From Tsukamurella asaccharolytica (GTDB taxonomy: Bacteria > Actinomycetota > Actinomycetes > Mycobacteriales > Mycobacteriaceae), in NCBI RefSeq assembly GCF_007858435.1, contig NZ_VIGW01000006.1:1-64000 (forward strand): DNA of 64,000 nucleotides, in the 5' to 3' direction. Of the stretch, positions 27,614-36,488 are shown piece by piece. How positions within the stretch are numbered: position 1 is the first letter of the stretch; every line of letters begins with the position of its first letter. Under the pieces are notes generated by a model. It saw nothing but the letters and a program-made list of their open reading frames with translations. It ran no database searches and was not told where the DNA came from. Position numbers and translations under genes: made by a program.

Positions 27614-28867
27614 GTGCTGACCGATTCCGCTGCGCCGACGAAGCAGACCCCGGTCCGAGCCCTGATGCTGCTCGGCCCCGCGTTCGTCGCCGCGATCGCC
27701 TACGTCGACCCGGGCAACGTGGCCGCGAACGTCACCGCGGGCGCCAAGTACGGCTACCTGCTGGTGTGGGTGCTGGTGCTGGCCAACGTCATGGCCGTGA
27801 TGATCCAGTACCAGTCCGCCAAGCTGGGCGTGGTGACCGGCCGCTCGCTGCCGCAGGTCCTGGGTGACCGGCTGCCGCGCCGTGCGCGCCTGGCGTTCTG
27901 GGGGCAGGCCGAACTAGTCGCCGCCGCCACCGACATCGCCGAGGTCATCGGCGGCGCGCTGGCTCTGAACCTGCTGTTCGGGGTGCCGCTGGTCTGGGGT
28001 GGGCTCATCGTCGGCGCGATCTCGACGGCCCTCCTCGTGCTCGCCGACGGCCGGCGCCAGTACCGGTTCGAGCTGGTGATCATCGGGATGCTCGCGATCA
28101 TCGTGGTCGGTTTCCTCGCGGGCCTCATCGTCGCGCCGCCCGACGGTGCCGCCGTCCTCGGCGGGCTCGTCCCGCGCCTGCAGGGCACGGAGACGGTGCT
28201 GCTGGCCGCGTCGATGCTCGGTGCCACCGTCATGCCCCACGCGATCTACCTGCACTCCGCGCTGGTCGTCGACCGGCACGGCACCCCGCCCGCCGAGGGC
28301 GCCGTCGAGCGCGCGCGCCGGCTGCTCAAGGTCACCCGGGTGGACGTGGTGCTCGCGTTGATCATCGCGGGCGCCGTCAACATCGCCCTGCTCGTGCTGG
28401 CGGCGAGCGCGCTGTACGGCCGCGAGGGCACCGATTCCATCGAGGGCGCGCACGCCGCGGTGCGGGACGCACTCGGGCCTGCTGTGGCCGGGCTCTTCGC
28501 CGTCGGGCTGCTGGCGTCCGGTCTCGCCTCCACGTCGGTGGGCAGTTACGCGGGCGGCACGATCATGGCGGGCCTCCTGCGCAAGCGGATCCCGGTGCTG
28601 GTCCGCCGGCTGGTCACGATGATCCCGGCGATCGGCGTGCTCGCGATCGGCGTCCCGCCCACCGAGGCGCTGATCATCTCGCAGGTGGTGCTGAGCTTCG
28701 GCATCCCCTTCGCGCTGCTGCCCCTGCGCCGCTTCACCGCCGACCGGACGTTGATGGGGGAGTTCGCCGATCGGGCGCCCCTGCGCTGGGCGTCCGCGGC
28801 CGCAGGAGTGCTGATCGTGACGCTCAACGTCGCGCTGATCTACCTCACCGTCACCGGCGCCGGCTGA
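27614..28867 (+). CDS. mntH: Nramp family divalent metal (Mn2+/Fe2+) transporter
   Basis: This 417-residue membrane protein has about 11 helices. The metal-binding DPGNVAANVTAGAKYGY motif lies in helix 1 (about residues 33-49), and MPHAIYLHSALV in helix 6 supplies the second set of ligands. It imports manganese, and perhaps iron, with protons. The GTG at 27614 lies 6 bases after TAGCCT, so the mRNA is leaderless and starts right after the palindromic operator. Confidence 0.92.
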   Translation: MLTDSAAPTKQTPVRALMLLGPAFVAAIAYVDPGNVAANVTAGAKYGYLLVWVLVLANVMAVMIQYQSAKLGVVTGRSLPQVLGDRLPRRARLAFWGQAELVAAATDIAEVIGGALALNLLFGVPLVWGGLIVGAISTALLVLADGRRQYRFELVIIGMLAIIVVGFLAGLIVAPPDGAAVLGGLVPRLQGTETVLLAASMLGATVMPHAIYLHSALVVDRHGTPPAEGAVERARRLLKVTRVDVVLALIIAGAVNIALLVLAASALYGREGTDSIEGAHAAVRDALGPAVAGLFAVGLLASGLASTSVGSYAGGTIMAGLLRKRIPVLVRRLVTMIPAIGVLAIGVPPTEALIISQVVLSFGIPFALLPLRRFTADRTLMGEFADRAPLRWASAAAGVLIVTLNVALIYLTVTGAG

Positions 28868-28990
28868 GACCTGACGGGGTCGCTGCGGACGCGGCGTCGT
28901 CGGGGGCATTGAGATCGCGGACCCGCCGTGATTCAATAAACGCAATCCTCACGTCGTGAAGACGGAGTTCAATCACGGAAACGGGTCGCG

Positions 28991-29515
28991 ATGGGTCTGC
29001 GGGCGGTGGCGGTCGTGGCCGGCGGTGCCGGCGTCGCGATCGCCGCGTGCTGGGCCATGCTCGCGCCCACCGAGCTCCCGCAGGAACAGGTCGAATCCGG
29101 CACGCTCGCGCAGGTCGCGGCGGCACCGTCGGACGCTCTGCGCTGCGACGGCGGGCTGACGGCACAGGTGGGTGCGGCGCAGTCCTGCGTGCTCTCCCGC
29201 GGCGGCGAGGAGTTCGCGGTGCAACTGCGCGTGACCGACGTCGACGGCGATCGGGTCCGCTGGGACTCGACCGTCTCCGGCGTACCGCGGTCCGGGCAAC
29301 GGGTGGCCGTCGCGGAACTCGAGCAGCGCACCCGCGACGTGCTCGCCCGCGAGCGCCCCGTCGACGCCGTGACCTGCGCCGGAGCGCTCGCGGGCACCGT
29401 CGGGGCCCGGCAGAGCTGCGCGATGACCGCGAGCGGACACCGGCACGACGTGACCGTCACCGTGACGACGGTGGACCCCACCCGGGTGCAGTGGGGCGTC
29501 ACCGTCGCCGGGTGA
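28991..29515 (+). CDS. Exported protein with two DUF4333 repeats
   Basis: This 174-residue protein has an N-terminal membrane helix (about residues 4-24). Two repeats, each with a Cys-GxL..xVGAxxSC pattern, follow: CDGGLTAQVGAAQSCVL and CAGALAGTVGARQSCAM. Each repeat resembles the DUF4333 domain of actinobacterial exported proteins, in which the two cysteines probably form a disulfide. Most family members have one copy; this one has two in tandem. It is convergent with the STAND gene, 16 bases apart. The function is unknown. Confidence 0.8.
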   Translation: MGLRAVAVVAGGAGVAIAACWAMLAPTELPQEQVESGTLAQVAAAPSDALRCDGGLTAQVGAAQSCVLSRGGEEFAVQLRVTDVDGDRVRWDSTVSGVPRSGQRVAVAELEQRTRDVLARERPVDAVTCAGALAGTVGARQSCAMTASGHRHDVTVTVTTVDPTRVQWGVTVAG

Positions 29516-29531
29516 CCGACGGCCGCCGCGC

Positions 29532-32500
29532 TCAGTCGCAGGGGTCGAAGTAGCCCGCACCCAGGGCGAGGCGGTCCCACTCCTCGTCGGTGATGGGCGC
29601 GGAGCCGGAGGAGCATACGGCCTCGATGGCCTTCTGCGGGTCGAGATCCCAGACCCGCAGGCGCCCGCTGTTGCCGGACGCGACGACCATCGTCCCGTCG
29701 GCGGTGAATCGCGCGTCGTAGAGGATCGCGCCGTCCACCGTCAAGGTCGCCTGCAGTTCGGGAGCCGCCCCGTCGCGGTGGCGGAGGACGCGGACCTCGC
29801 CGCTGGACGAGGCGAGGACGAGGCGGGATCCGTCGGGGGAGAACGCGCCGCCGGAGACGGATCCGCTCGGCCCGCCGAACCGGATCACGCGCGGCTCGCG
29901 GTCGTCGAGCCGATCGATCTGAGCCAGGTGACCGCCCCCGGACGCGGAGAGGAGCAGGGTGCGGCGGTCCGGGGACACCGTCAACGCCGCGATGGCCGCC
30001 TCGAAGACATGGGTGGTGCGTACCACGCGCGGCGCGGCGCGGTCGCTCAGATCGATGCGGACCAGATCCCCGTCCGCGGTGCCGAGCACCGCGGACCGAT
30101 CACTCAGGAAGCCCACCGACGGCGCGCCGCTGTTCAGGTCGATCCCGCCGACCACCCGCGGTGCGGCAGGGTCGGCGATGTCGAGGATCGCCACCCGGGT
30201 CGTCGAGAGCCCGCCGGCGATCGCGGTGCGACCGTCCGGCGAGATGGCGATGGTCTCGACGATCGAGCCCAGGGCCTGCGCCGCCTCGCGGGAGAGTTGC
30301 GGTCTCGACCGATCCCGCAGGTCCGCGAGCAGAATCCGCCCGTTCGCCGTGCCGAGCGCGGCCAGCGCGCCGTCGGTGGAGAGGGCCAGCGCACCCGAGA
30401 ACAGGTCACCCGACGGTGCCGCGATGTCCGGTCCCGAGCGTTCCAATGCTGGTCCGGATACGGTGCGCCACTGGCCGACCGCAGTATCGGGGCCGCCGTT
30501 GGCGACGAGGAGGTCGGATCCGTGGGTGGGGATCTGGAAGACGGCGCGCTCGCCGAGTTTGATCGCGGCGTCGCGGAGTGGCCAGGTGCGTAGTACGCCG
30601 CCGTCGGCGGCCGCGAGGATCACGCCGCCCGCCACGGTGGCGAGTCCGATCGGTTCCGGTCCGCTGAAGACCATCTCCGGCGCGTCGCCGGTGAGGGGAA
30701 CGACCCGGACCTGCCCGTCGGAGCTCGCGGCGACCAGTCGCGCACCGTCGGCCGAAACCTCGACGTCGTTGACGTAGCTGGTGAAGCCCGGCACCGTCCG
30801 GCGCAGCGCCGGCGCCGCGGGATCGGAGGTGTCGACGACGATCGCCTCCCGGCTGCGGAGGCCCGCCGCGAGGGAATTCCCGTGGAAGACCATGCGGACC
30901 GCCTGATTCGACGCCCCCGTGAGCGGCAGGGTCCCCCGGGCCACGGGAACCGGGCCGCTGACGTCCCACAGGCTGATGCCCTGGCCGGGCGCGGAGACTG
31001 CGGCGATACGGGCGTCCGCGCTGAGCGCGACCGACGCCTGCGTCTCCGCGTAGGCACCCCGGGGGAACTCGACGGGCGGGACGTCGGCGGCGCCGCCGCG
31101 ACGGAGCAGGACCGGGGAGGCGTCGGCCCTGGAGGCGAGGACGGTGCGCCCGTCGCCGGACATCGACACGCGCACGACCGGTCGTCCGACGTCGACGGTG
31201 CGACCCACGCGCGGGTTCGCCGCGTCGCGGACATCGATCTCGAGGACACCGCGCCCCGTACCCACGAGCAGGGCGGTGCCGTCGGGGGTGAATTGCAGTC
31301 CGGAACCGGGGAGTTCGCCCGGGTCGATGTCGGCGCTGCCGAGGCGGTCCGCGAGGCCGCGCGCGTCGACCCGGTACAGGTCGACGCGTCGTTCGGTGCG
31401 GATCACGGCGACGCCGCCGGACGGCGCCGGCGCGACCTCGAACGGGCCGCCGATCAGCCGTCGCGCGGACAGGGGCTCGGACAACGTGTCCAGCAGGTTC
31501 GACCGGGCTTCGACGGTCTCGGAGATCCGGTACGCCGCCACCGCCAGCTGCGCCGCGAGCGCGGAGTCCCGGGGCCGCAGCCGCCGCGATTCCAGAGCGA
31601 GCTGGCGGCTGGTCGATTCGTTGTTCGCCTGGGTGGCGGTGTCCCTCGCGCGCGCGGTGCTCGCGAGGCCGATCCAGGCCATGGTCGCCGCGAGGACCGC
31701 CACCACGGCCAGGGCGCCGGCGGAGATCGCCACCGCGCGGAGTTTGCGGACCTGCCGCCGCTCGCGGTCGCGGCGTTCCTCCCGGCGCCGGACGCTCCGC
31801 GCGATCATGCGGCGCTCGGCCTCTCCCCAGCGGCCGGGGCGCTCGGCGGAGAGGGGCTCGACGAGGTCCAGCATTCCAGCGGAGAGCAGCAGGTCATCGT
31901 CCTCGCCGGCCTGCGCCCAGTGCTCGGCGGCGACCCGGATCCGGTGCTCGAGCCGCATGCGCGCGCGATTGTCGTCCACCCACTGCGTCAGGCGGGGCCA
32001 CGCCTGGACCAGGGCCTCGTGCGCGATCTGCGCCCCGTCGTCGCCGACGGTGACGAGACGGGCCTCCACGAGCCTGTTCAGGACCGCGCCGGTGACCGGA
32101 TCGTCGACGCCCAGTTGGGCGACGGGCGTGATGCGGCGGGTGACGCGGTCCTCACCGACGTTGATCAGGGCGAGCAGGAGTTCGGGCATGGCCCTGCGCT
32201 CGGCCCCGTCGAGCGCGGTGTACACCGCCTCGGCGCTCTGCTGCACTGCGCCCGCGAGACGGCCGGTCTCGAGATAGGCGTCGACCGTGAGCCCGGCCCC
32301 GCCGGAGCGCTCCCACGTGGTCAGCAGGGAGTGTGAAAGAAGCGGGAGGACGCCGGCAGCGTCGCCGGTCGCCTCGGCGTCGTCGAGAAGCAGATCCACG
32401 AACCCGGGCGCGATGGTGATCGCGGCCCGGTCCGCGGGACCCGTGATGGCGGCCCGCAGGCCCTCCCGGTCCAACGGGCCGATCACCACCGGGCCCGCCG

Positions 32501-33323
32501 CCGACACGGCCGCGTAGCCGGGTTCGGCGAGCAATCGGTCGAGGAAATCGGAACGCAGGACGAGGATCACCACCAGGTCCCCCTGGCCCGCGCCGGTCCC
32601 GTCGCCGGCGAGGGTGAGGATCCGGGCGAGCACCTCGTGGGCGGCCGCCGCGTCGCCCTGGGTCCAGATCTCCTCGAGTTGGTCGACGACGAGCACGCGG
32701 TGCGGCGCCGACCGGGCACGGAGCGCGGCGACCGCCTCATCGAGGGCGGTCATCGGCGCGACGCCCGGCGTGATCACCACGTGGTCCCAGCCGGCGTCGT
32801 CGGCCAGGGTCCGGGCCAGGCCCGCGCGCACCACGGACGACTTCCCGATCCCGCTGCCGCCGACGACGAGAACGGGCGTCGGGGCGATTCGGCGCAGTGT
32901 GATCGCATCGATTCGTTCGCGCACGATGCGAATATCACCGTCGCGTCCGAAGAAGTCGTCGGCGTCGGCGATATCGAATGCTGCGAAGCCCCGATAGGGA
33001 GGCTGTGTCAACGGCGCCGACGCTTTGGTGCGCGAACGAACACGTGCCCGCGCAACCGCGTCCCACCATTCTCCGAATTCGGATTCCGGAACCCCGCACA
33101 CAGTCAGGACGCGATCGAAGAGGTCGCGATTCGCCGCTGTCGGAGCGTGCGCCCCCGACAGCCACCCGGACAGCGTGCCGAGATAGCCCTCGGACTGCTC
33201 GACGAGTTCTCGTACGGTCAGACCTGCAGCGTCACGCAGCGCCTGGAGCGCGGCCCCCAACTCGGGGCGGGTTGTGACGGAGTCAGGGGAGGGCCGCGGC
33301 GGTGGATTCTCGTCCGATGGCAT
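29532..33323 (-). CDS. Membrane-anchored HTH-nSTAND ATPase with C-terminal beta-propeller
   Basis: This 1263-residue protein has four parts. An XRE-like helix-turn-helix region spans about residues 20-90 (LRDAAGLTVRELVEQS). An nSTAND NTPase follows, with FFGRDGD at 124-130, Walker A GGSGIGKS at 155-162 and Walker B LVVDQLEE at 211-218, and helical parts to about 520. One transmembrane helix lies at 529-552, preceded by a very basic segment. The C-terminal 650 residues contain WD40-like repeats (SPDGRTAIAGG, SPDGSRLVLASSSGEVRVL). The topology puts the ATPase in the cytoplasm and the propeller outside. STAND proteins are signal-triggered switches in regulation or defence. The gene is divergent from a LuxR-type regulator. 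Confidence 0.85.
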   Translation of the reverse strand: MPSDENPPPRPSPDSVTTRPELGAALQALRDAAGLTVRELVEQSEGYLGTLSGWLSGAHAPTAANRDLFDRVLTVCGVPESEFGEWWDAVARARVRSRTKASAPLTQPPYRGFAAFDIADADDFFGRDGDIRIVRERIDAITLRRIAPTPVLVVGGSGIGKSSVVRAGLARTLADDAGWDHVVITPGVAPMTALDEAVAALRARSAPHRVLVVDQLEEIWTQGDAAAAHEVLARILTLAGDGTGAGQGDLVVILVLRSDFLDRLLAEPGYAAVSAAGPVVIGPLDREGLRAAITGPADRAAITIAPGFVDLLLDDAEATGDAAGVLPLLSHSLLTTWERSGGAGLTVDAYLETGRLAGAVQQSAEAVYTALDGAERRAMPELLLALINVGEDRVTRRITPVAQLGVDDPVTGAVLNRLVEARLVTVGDDGAQIAHEALVQAWPRLTQWVDDNRARMRLEHRIRVAAEHWAQAGEDDDLLLSAGMLDLVEPLSAERPGRWGEAERRMIARSVRRREERRDRERRQVRKLRAVAISAGALAVVAVLAATMAWIGLASTARARDTATQANNESTSRQLALESRRLRPRDSALAAQLAVAAYRISETVEARSNLLDTLSEPLSARRLIGGPFEVAPAPSGGVAVIRTERRVDLYRVDARGLADRLGSADIDPGELPGSGLQFTPDGTALLVGTGRGVLEIDVRDAANPRVGRTVDVGRPVVRVSMSGDGRTVLASRADASPVLLRRGGAADVPPVEFPRGAYAETQASVALSADARIAAVSAPGQGISLWDVSGPVPVARGTLPLTGASNQAVRMVFHGNSLAAGLRSREAIVVDTSDPAAPALRRTVPGFTSYVNDVEVSADGARLVAASSDGQVRVVPLTGDAPEMVFSGPEPIGLATVAGGVILAAADGGVLRTWPLRDAAIKLGERAVFQIPTHGSDLLVANGGPDTAVGQWRTVSGPALERSGPDIAAPSGDLFSGALALSTDGALAALGTANGRILLADLRDRSRPQLSREAAQALGSIVETIAISPDGRTAIAGGLSTTRVAILDIADPAAPRVVGGIDLNSGAPSVGFLSDRSAVLGTADGDLVRIDLSDRAAPRVVRTTHVFEAAIAALTVSPDRRTLLLSASGGGHLAQIDRLDDREPRVIRFGGPSGSVSGGAFSPDGSRLVLASSSGEVRVLRHRDGAAPELQATLTVDGAILYDARFTADGTMVVASGNSGRLRVWDLDPQKAIEAVCSSGSAPITDEEWDRLALGAGYFDPCD

Positions 33324-33469
33324 GTCCGATCTCCCCCGTACATCGTCGATGAGCCTGGTCGGCGTACGGAGATAGTACGAACAACGCCGTCGAGGAGGGA
33401 ATTCGGGTGTCGGACTGAAACGCTGATACCGCCGCGATCCGAGCGGGTCGTGAAAGGAATGGGTGAATC

Positions 33470-33766
33470 ATGACGGTGGTGGAATCGGTCGAGAACGCGG
33501 CCGGCCCCGAATTCCAGATTGCAGCTTTGCGACAACGGGGGATTGTTGCACTGTCGGAACGGGAAATCGAAGTGCTGCTCGCCTGGTTCGCCAGCGACTC
33601 CAAGGAGGGCGCTGCGCGGCTGATGTTCATCAGCCCGGCCACCGTCGCCACCCACATCGCCAGGGTCCGCGGGAAGTACGCCGGCGCCGGGCGGAGCGCG
33701 CGCACCAAGACGGCCTTGTTCGCCCGGTTCCTCGAGGACGGCTACACCAGCCTCTGGGACTGGTGA
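33470..33766 (+). CDS. Minimal LuxR/GerE-type DNA-binding protein
   Basis: This 98-residue protein is essentially a LuxR helix-turn-helix (about residues 28-85: VALSEREIEVLLAWFASDSKEGAARLMFISPATVATHIARVRGKY). It has no receiver or ligand domain. The recognition helix region ISPATVATHIARVR is intact. An AAAGGA site precedes the ATG. It is divergent from the STAND gene across 146 bp that contain a short inverted repeat (CGTAC-N7-GTACG near 33364-33380), a possible shared operator. Joint function with the STAND protein is inferred from position. Confidence 0.8.
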   Translation: MTVVESVENAAGPEFQIAALRQRGIVALSEREIEVLLAWFASDSKEGAARLMFISPATVATHIARVRGKYAGAGRSARTKTALFARFLEDGYTSLWDW

Positions 33767-33769
33767 GCG

Positions 33770-35281
33770 CTACCTCCCGCCGCCCAGGAACCGGTACCGG
33801 TCCAGCCGGCGGCTGATGCGGATCGGATCGGGGATGAGCGAGAGCTCCGCGAGGGCGTCGCTCACCGCGAGCCCCACCCGGCGGGAGAACTCCGTCGGCT
33901 CGTCGGCCGCGTTCGGCCGCTCCGGGATCACCCGGTCGACGATGCCGTCCTCCAGCAGGTCGGCCGCGCGGATGCGCTGCCGGTCGGCCATCTCCGCGGC
34001 GTGCTCGACGTCGCGGTACATGACGGCGCTCGCGCCCTCCGGCGGCAGCGGCGCGAGCCAGGCGTGCTGGGCGCACAGCACGCGGTCGGCCGGCAGCATC
34101 GCCAGTGCCCCGCCGCCCGTTCCCTGCCCGAGCAGCACCGACACCGTCGGGACCCGGATCGTCACGAGGTCCGACAGGCTGCGCGCCACCTCGCCCGCGA
34201 GGCCGCCCTCCTCCGCCTCGGGGGAGAGCGCCGCGCCCCAGGTGTCGATCATGAGCACGAGCGGCAGGTTCAGCTCGGCGGCCAGCCGCATGCCCCGCCG
34301 CGCCGCGCGGAGCGCCGCGGGACCGAGGAGCGGGGGAGCCGCACCGTCGGCCCGGGTGGTGTCCTGGCCGACGACGACGCACGGATAGCCCTGCACCCGC
34401 GCGAGCGAGAGCAGTAGCGTGTGGTCGGTCTCGCCCTCGCCGGTGCCCGAGAGCGGCAGCCGGTCGGTGGCCGAGTGCCGCAGGAAGGCCCGCACGCCGG
34501 GCCGCCCGGCCTGCCGGCTGATCTGCACCGACTCCCACGCGGGGGTCTCGTCCTCCGCGGCGTCGAGCTCGCCGCGCACGCCGAGGTGCGGCGCCAGCGG
34601 GTCCGCGTCCTGCACGCCCGCGAGCACCCGCAGCGTGCGGTGCGCCAGCAGTCGGACGAAGCGCAGCGGCACCACCCCGTCGATGAGTCCGTTCTCGAAG
34701 AGGTGCTCGGCGGTCTGCACCCCGTCGGGGAAGGGCTCGCCGCGCAGCGCCTCGTAGACGCGCGGGCCGAGGAAGCCGACGCGTGCGCCCGGCTCCGCGA
34801 TGGTCACGTGCCCCAGCGAGCCCCACGACGCGAAGACCCCGCCCATCGTGGGATCGCGCAGGTACACGAGGTACGGCAGGCCCGACTGCTTGTGCAGCGT
34901 GACGGCCGCCGAGATCTTCACCATCTGCAGGAAGGCGACGGTCCCCTCCTGCATCCGCGTGCCGCCCGACGTGGGCGCCGCCAGCACGGGCAGTCGCAGC
35001 GCCGTCGCGCGCTCGACCGCGGTGACGATCCGCTCCGCCGCGGCCACGCCGATCGAGCCGCCGAGGAACGCGAAGTCGCACGCGATCAGCGCGACCCGTT
35101 GCCCGCGGATGCGGCCCTCCCCGGTGATCACCGCCTCGTCGTGGTGCGAGCGCTCCCTCGCGCGCTCCAGCGCTGCGGCGTACTCCGCGTCCGGCGCGAC
35201 GTCCGGCAGCGGGCCGTCCCAGCTGGTGAAGGTGCCGCGGTCGAGGATCGCATCGATGAGGTCCTGCGCCGTGATCGCCAT
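33770..35281 (-). CDS. accD3: Acyl-CoA carboxylase carboxyltransferase, AccD3 type
   Basis: This 503-residue protein carries both halves of the carboxyltransferase fold. The N-terminal half has DFAFLGGSIGVAAAERI and PTSGGTRMQEG; the C-terminal half has LVLMIDTWGAALSPEAEEGG and LGQGTGGGALAMLPADRVL. It would transfer CO2 from biotin to an acyl-CoA. No zinc finger is visible at the N terminus. It matches accD3 (Rv0904c) next to echA6. TAATCT lies 7 bases before the ATG. Confidence 0.9.
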   Translation of the reverse strand: MAITAQDLIDAILDRGTFTSWDGPLPDVAPDAEYAAALERARERSHHDEAVITGEGRIRGQRVALIACDFAFLGGSIGVAAAERIVTAVERATALRLPVLAAPTSGGTRMQEGTVAFLQMVKISAAVTLHKQSGLPYLVYLRDPTMGGVFASWGSLGHVTIAEPGARVGFLGPRVYEALRGEPFPDGVQTAEHLFENGLIDGVVPLRFVRLLAHRTLRVLAGVQDADPLAPHLGVRGELDAAEDETPAWESVQISRQAGRPGVRAFLRHSATDRLPLSGTGEGETDHTLLLSLARVQGYPCVVVGQDTTRADGAAPPLLGPAALRAARRGMRLAAELNLPLVLMIDTWGAALSPEAEEGGLAGEVARSLSDLVTIRVPTVSVLLGQGTGGGALAMLPADRVLCAQHAWLAPLPPEGASAVMYRDVEHAAEMADRQRIRAADLLEDGIVDRVIPERPNAADEPTEFSRRVGLAVSDALAELSLIPDPIRISRRLDRYRFLGGGR

Positions 35282-35331
35282 GGATTCGAGATTACTGGGA
35301 ACACCGAGCGTCGCGAGCGCGTTGTTCGGGT

Positions 35332-36156
35332 ATGACCGTACCGAATGTGAAGCTCAATAACGGAACCTCGATCCCCCAGCTCGGCTTCGGCGTCTGGCAG
35401 GTGTCGGACGACGGTGCCCACGACGCCGTCGCCGAGGCCCTGCGGGTCGGTTATCGCAGTGTGGACACGGCCAAGGTGTACGAGAACGAGGCGGGCACGG
35501 GCCGTGCGATCGCCGAGAGCGGCCTCGCCCGCGAGGAGGTCTTCCTCACCACCAAGCTGTGGAATTCGGACCAGGGCTTCGACGAGACGCTGCGCGCCTT
35601 CGACGGCTCGCTCGAGCGCCTCGGCACCGACTACGTGGACCTCTACCTCATTCACTGGCCCGTCCCCGAGTACGACCGCTACGTCGCCACCTTCAAGGCC
35701 TTCCAGCAGATCCGGGACTCCGGGCGCGCGAAGGCGATCGGCGTCAGCAACTTCACCGTGGAGAACCTCCGCCGCCTCATCGACGAGACCGGCGAGACCC
35801 CGGCGGTCAACCAGATCGAGCTGCACCCCGGGCTGCCGCAGGACGAGCTGCGCGCCTTCCACGCCGAGCACGGCATCGCCACCGAGGCCTGGTCGCCGCT
35901 GGGGCAGGGCGAGTCCCTGACCGACGCGGCCGTCGTCGAGGTCGCGGCCGCGCACGGCGTGACGCCCGCGCAGGCGATCCTGCGCTGGCACCTGCAGCTG
36001 GGCAACGTCGTGATCCCCAAGTCGGTGACGCCCGCCCGCATCGCCGAGAACTTCGACGTCTTCGTGTTCGCGCTCACGGACGACGAGGTCGCCCGGATCA
36101 GCGCGATCGAGGGCAAGCGCATCGGCCCCGACCCCGTCACCTTCAACCTGCGCTGA
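35332..36156 (+). CDS. Aldo/keto reductase
   Basis: This 274-residue NADPH-dependent oxidoreductase of the AKR5-like group has LGFGVWQVSD, DTAKVYENEAGTGRAI (catalytic Asp and Tyr), TKLWNSDQGF (Lys), YLIHWPVPEYD (His) and the C-terminal VIPKSVTPARIAENFDVF cofactor-binding segment. It is similar to Rv2971-type reductases that detoxify dicarbonyls. The exact substrate is unknown. Confidence 0.94.
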   Translation: MTVPNVKLNNGTSIPQLGFGVWQVSDDGAHDAVAEALRVGYRSVDTAKVYENEAGTGRAIAESGLAREEVFLTTKLWNSDQGFDETLRAFDGSLERLGTDYVDLYLIHWPVPEYDRYVATFKAFQQIRDSGRAKAIGVSNFTVENLRRLIDETGETPAVNQIELHPGLPQDELRAFHAEHGIATEAWSPLGQGESLTDAAVVEVAAAHGVTPAQAILRWHLQLGNVVIPKSVTPARIAENFDVFVFALTDDEVARISAIEGKRIGPDPVTFNLR

Positions 36157-36216
36157 CCCGTCGGCCGGCGGGCGCCGGGCCCGGGGTCGGGGTGCGACGG
36201 TGCCCCTGCCACGCGA

Positions 36217-36476
36217 CTCTCCGATTCTGTCCGACTCGGACAAGCCCGCCGCCGCTGAGTCTGCGCGGAGGACGGCGGCGTCCGAAGCGGGAGACGGCTT
36301 CGGGTGGGGGAGGTGTGGCGTCCGGTGGGGGATTCGGCGTCGAGTGGGGGACGGCCGACCCCCCACCACACGAACGGCGTCGAGTGGGGGACGGAACGTC
36401 GGCCGCTCGGATCGGAGCGGTGCGAAGGCTGTAGCGCGGCACGGCGACCCTGTCCATCGTGGACAGAATCGGAGAG
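36217..36476. repeat. 260-bp element with 16-bp terminal inverted repeats (MITE-like)
   Basis: CTCTCCGATTCTGTCC at 36217-36232 recurs as its exact inverse complement at 36461-36476. Similarity continues inward as TGTCC-N5-GGACA on both sides, then N5-GCC. The interior holds direct repeats of GGCGTCGAGTGGGGGACGG and nearby GTGGGGGA units and no gene. It fills the 332-bp gap between the convergent AKR and monooxygenase genes. No target duplication was recognised. Confidence 0.6.
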
Positions 36477-36488
36477 CCGCCCGCTCGA

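Noticed and set aside
36300-36420. Possible small gene in the 36.2-36.5 kb gap
   Set aside because: Open frames here are shadows without codon bias. The GTGGGGGA repeats are part of the inverted-repeat element.
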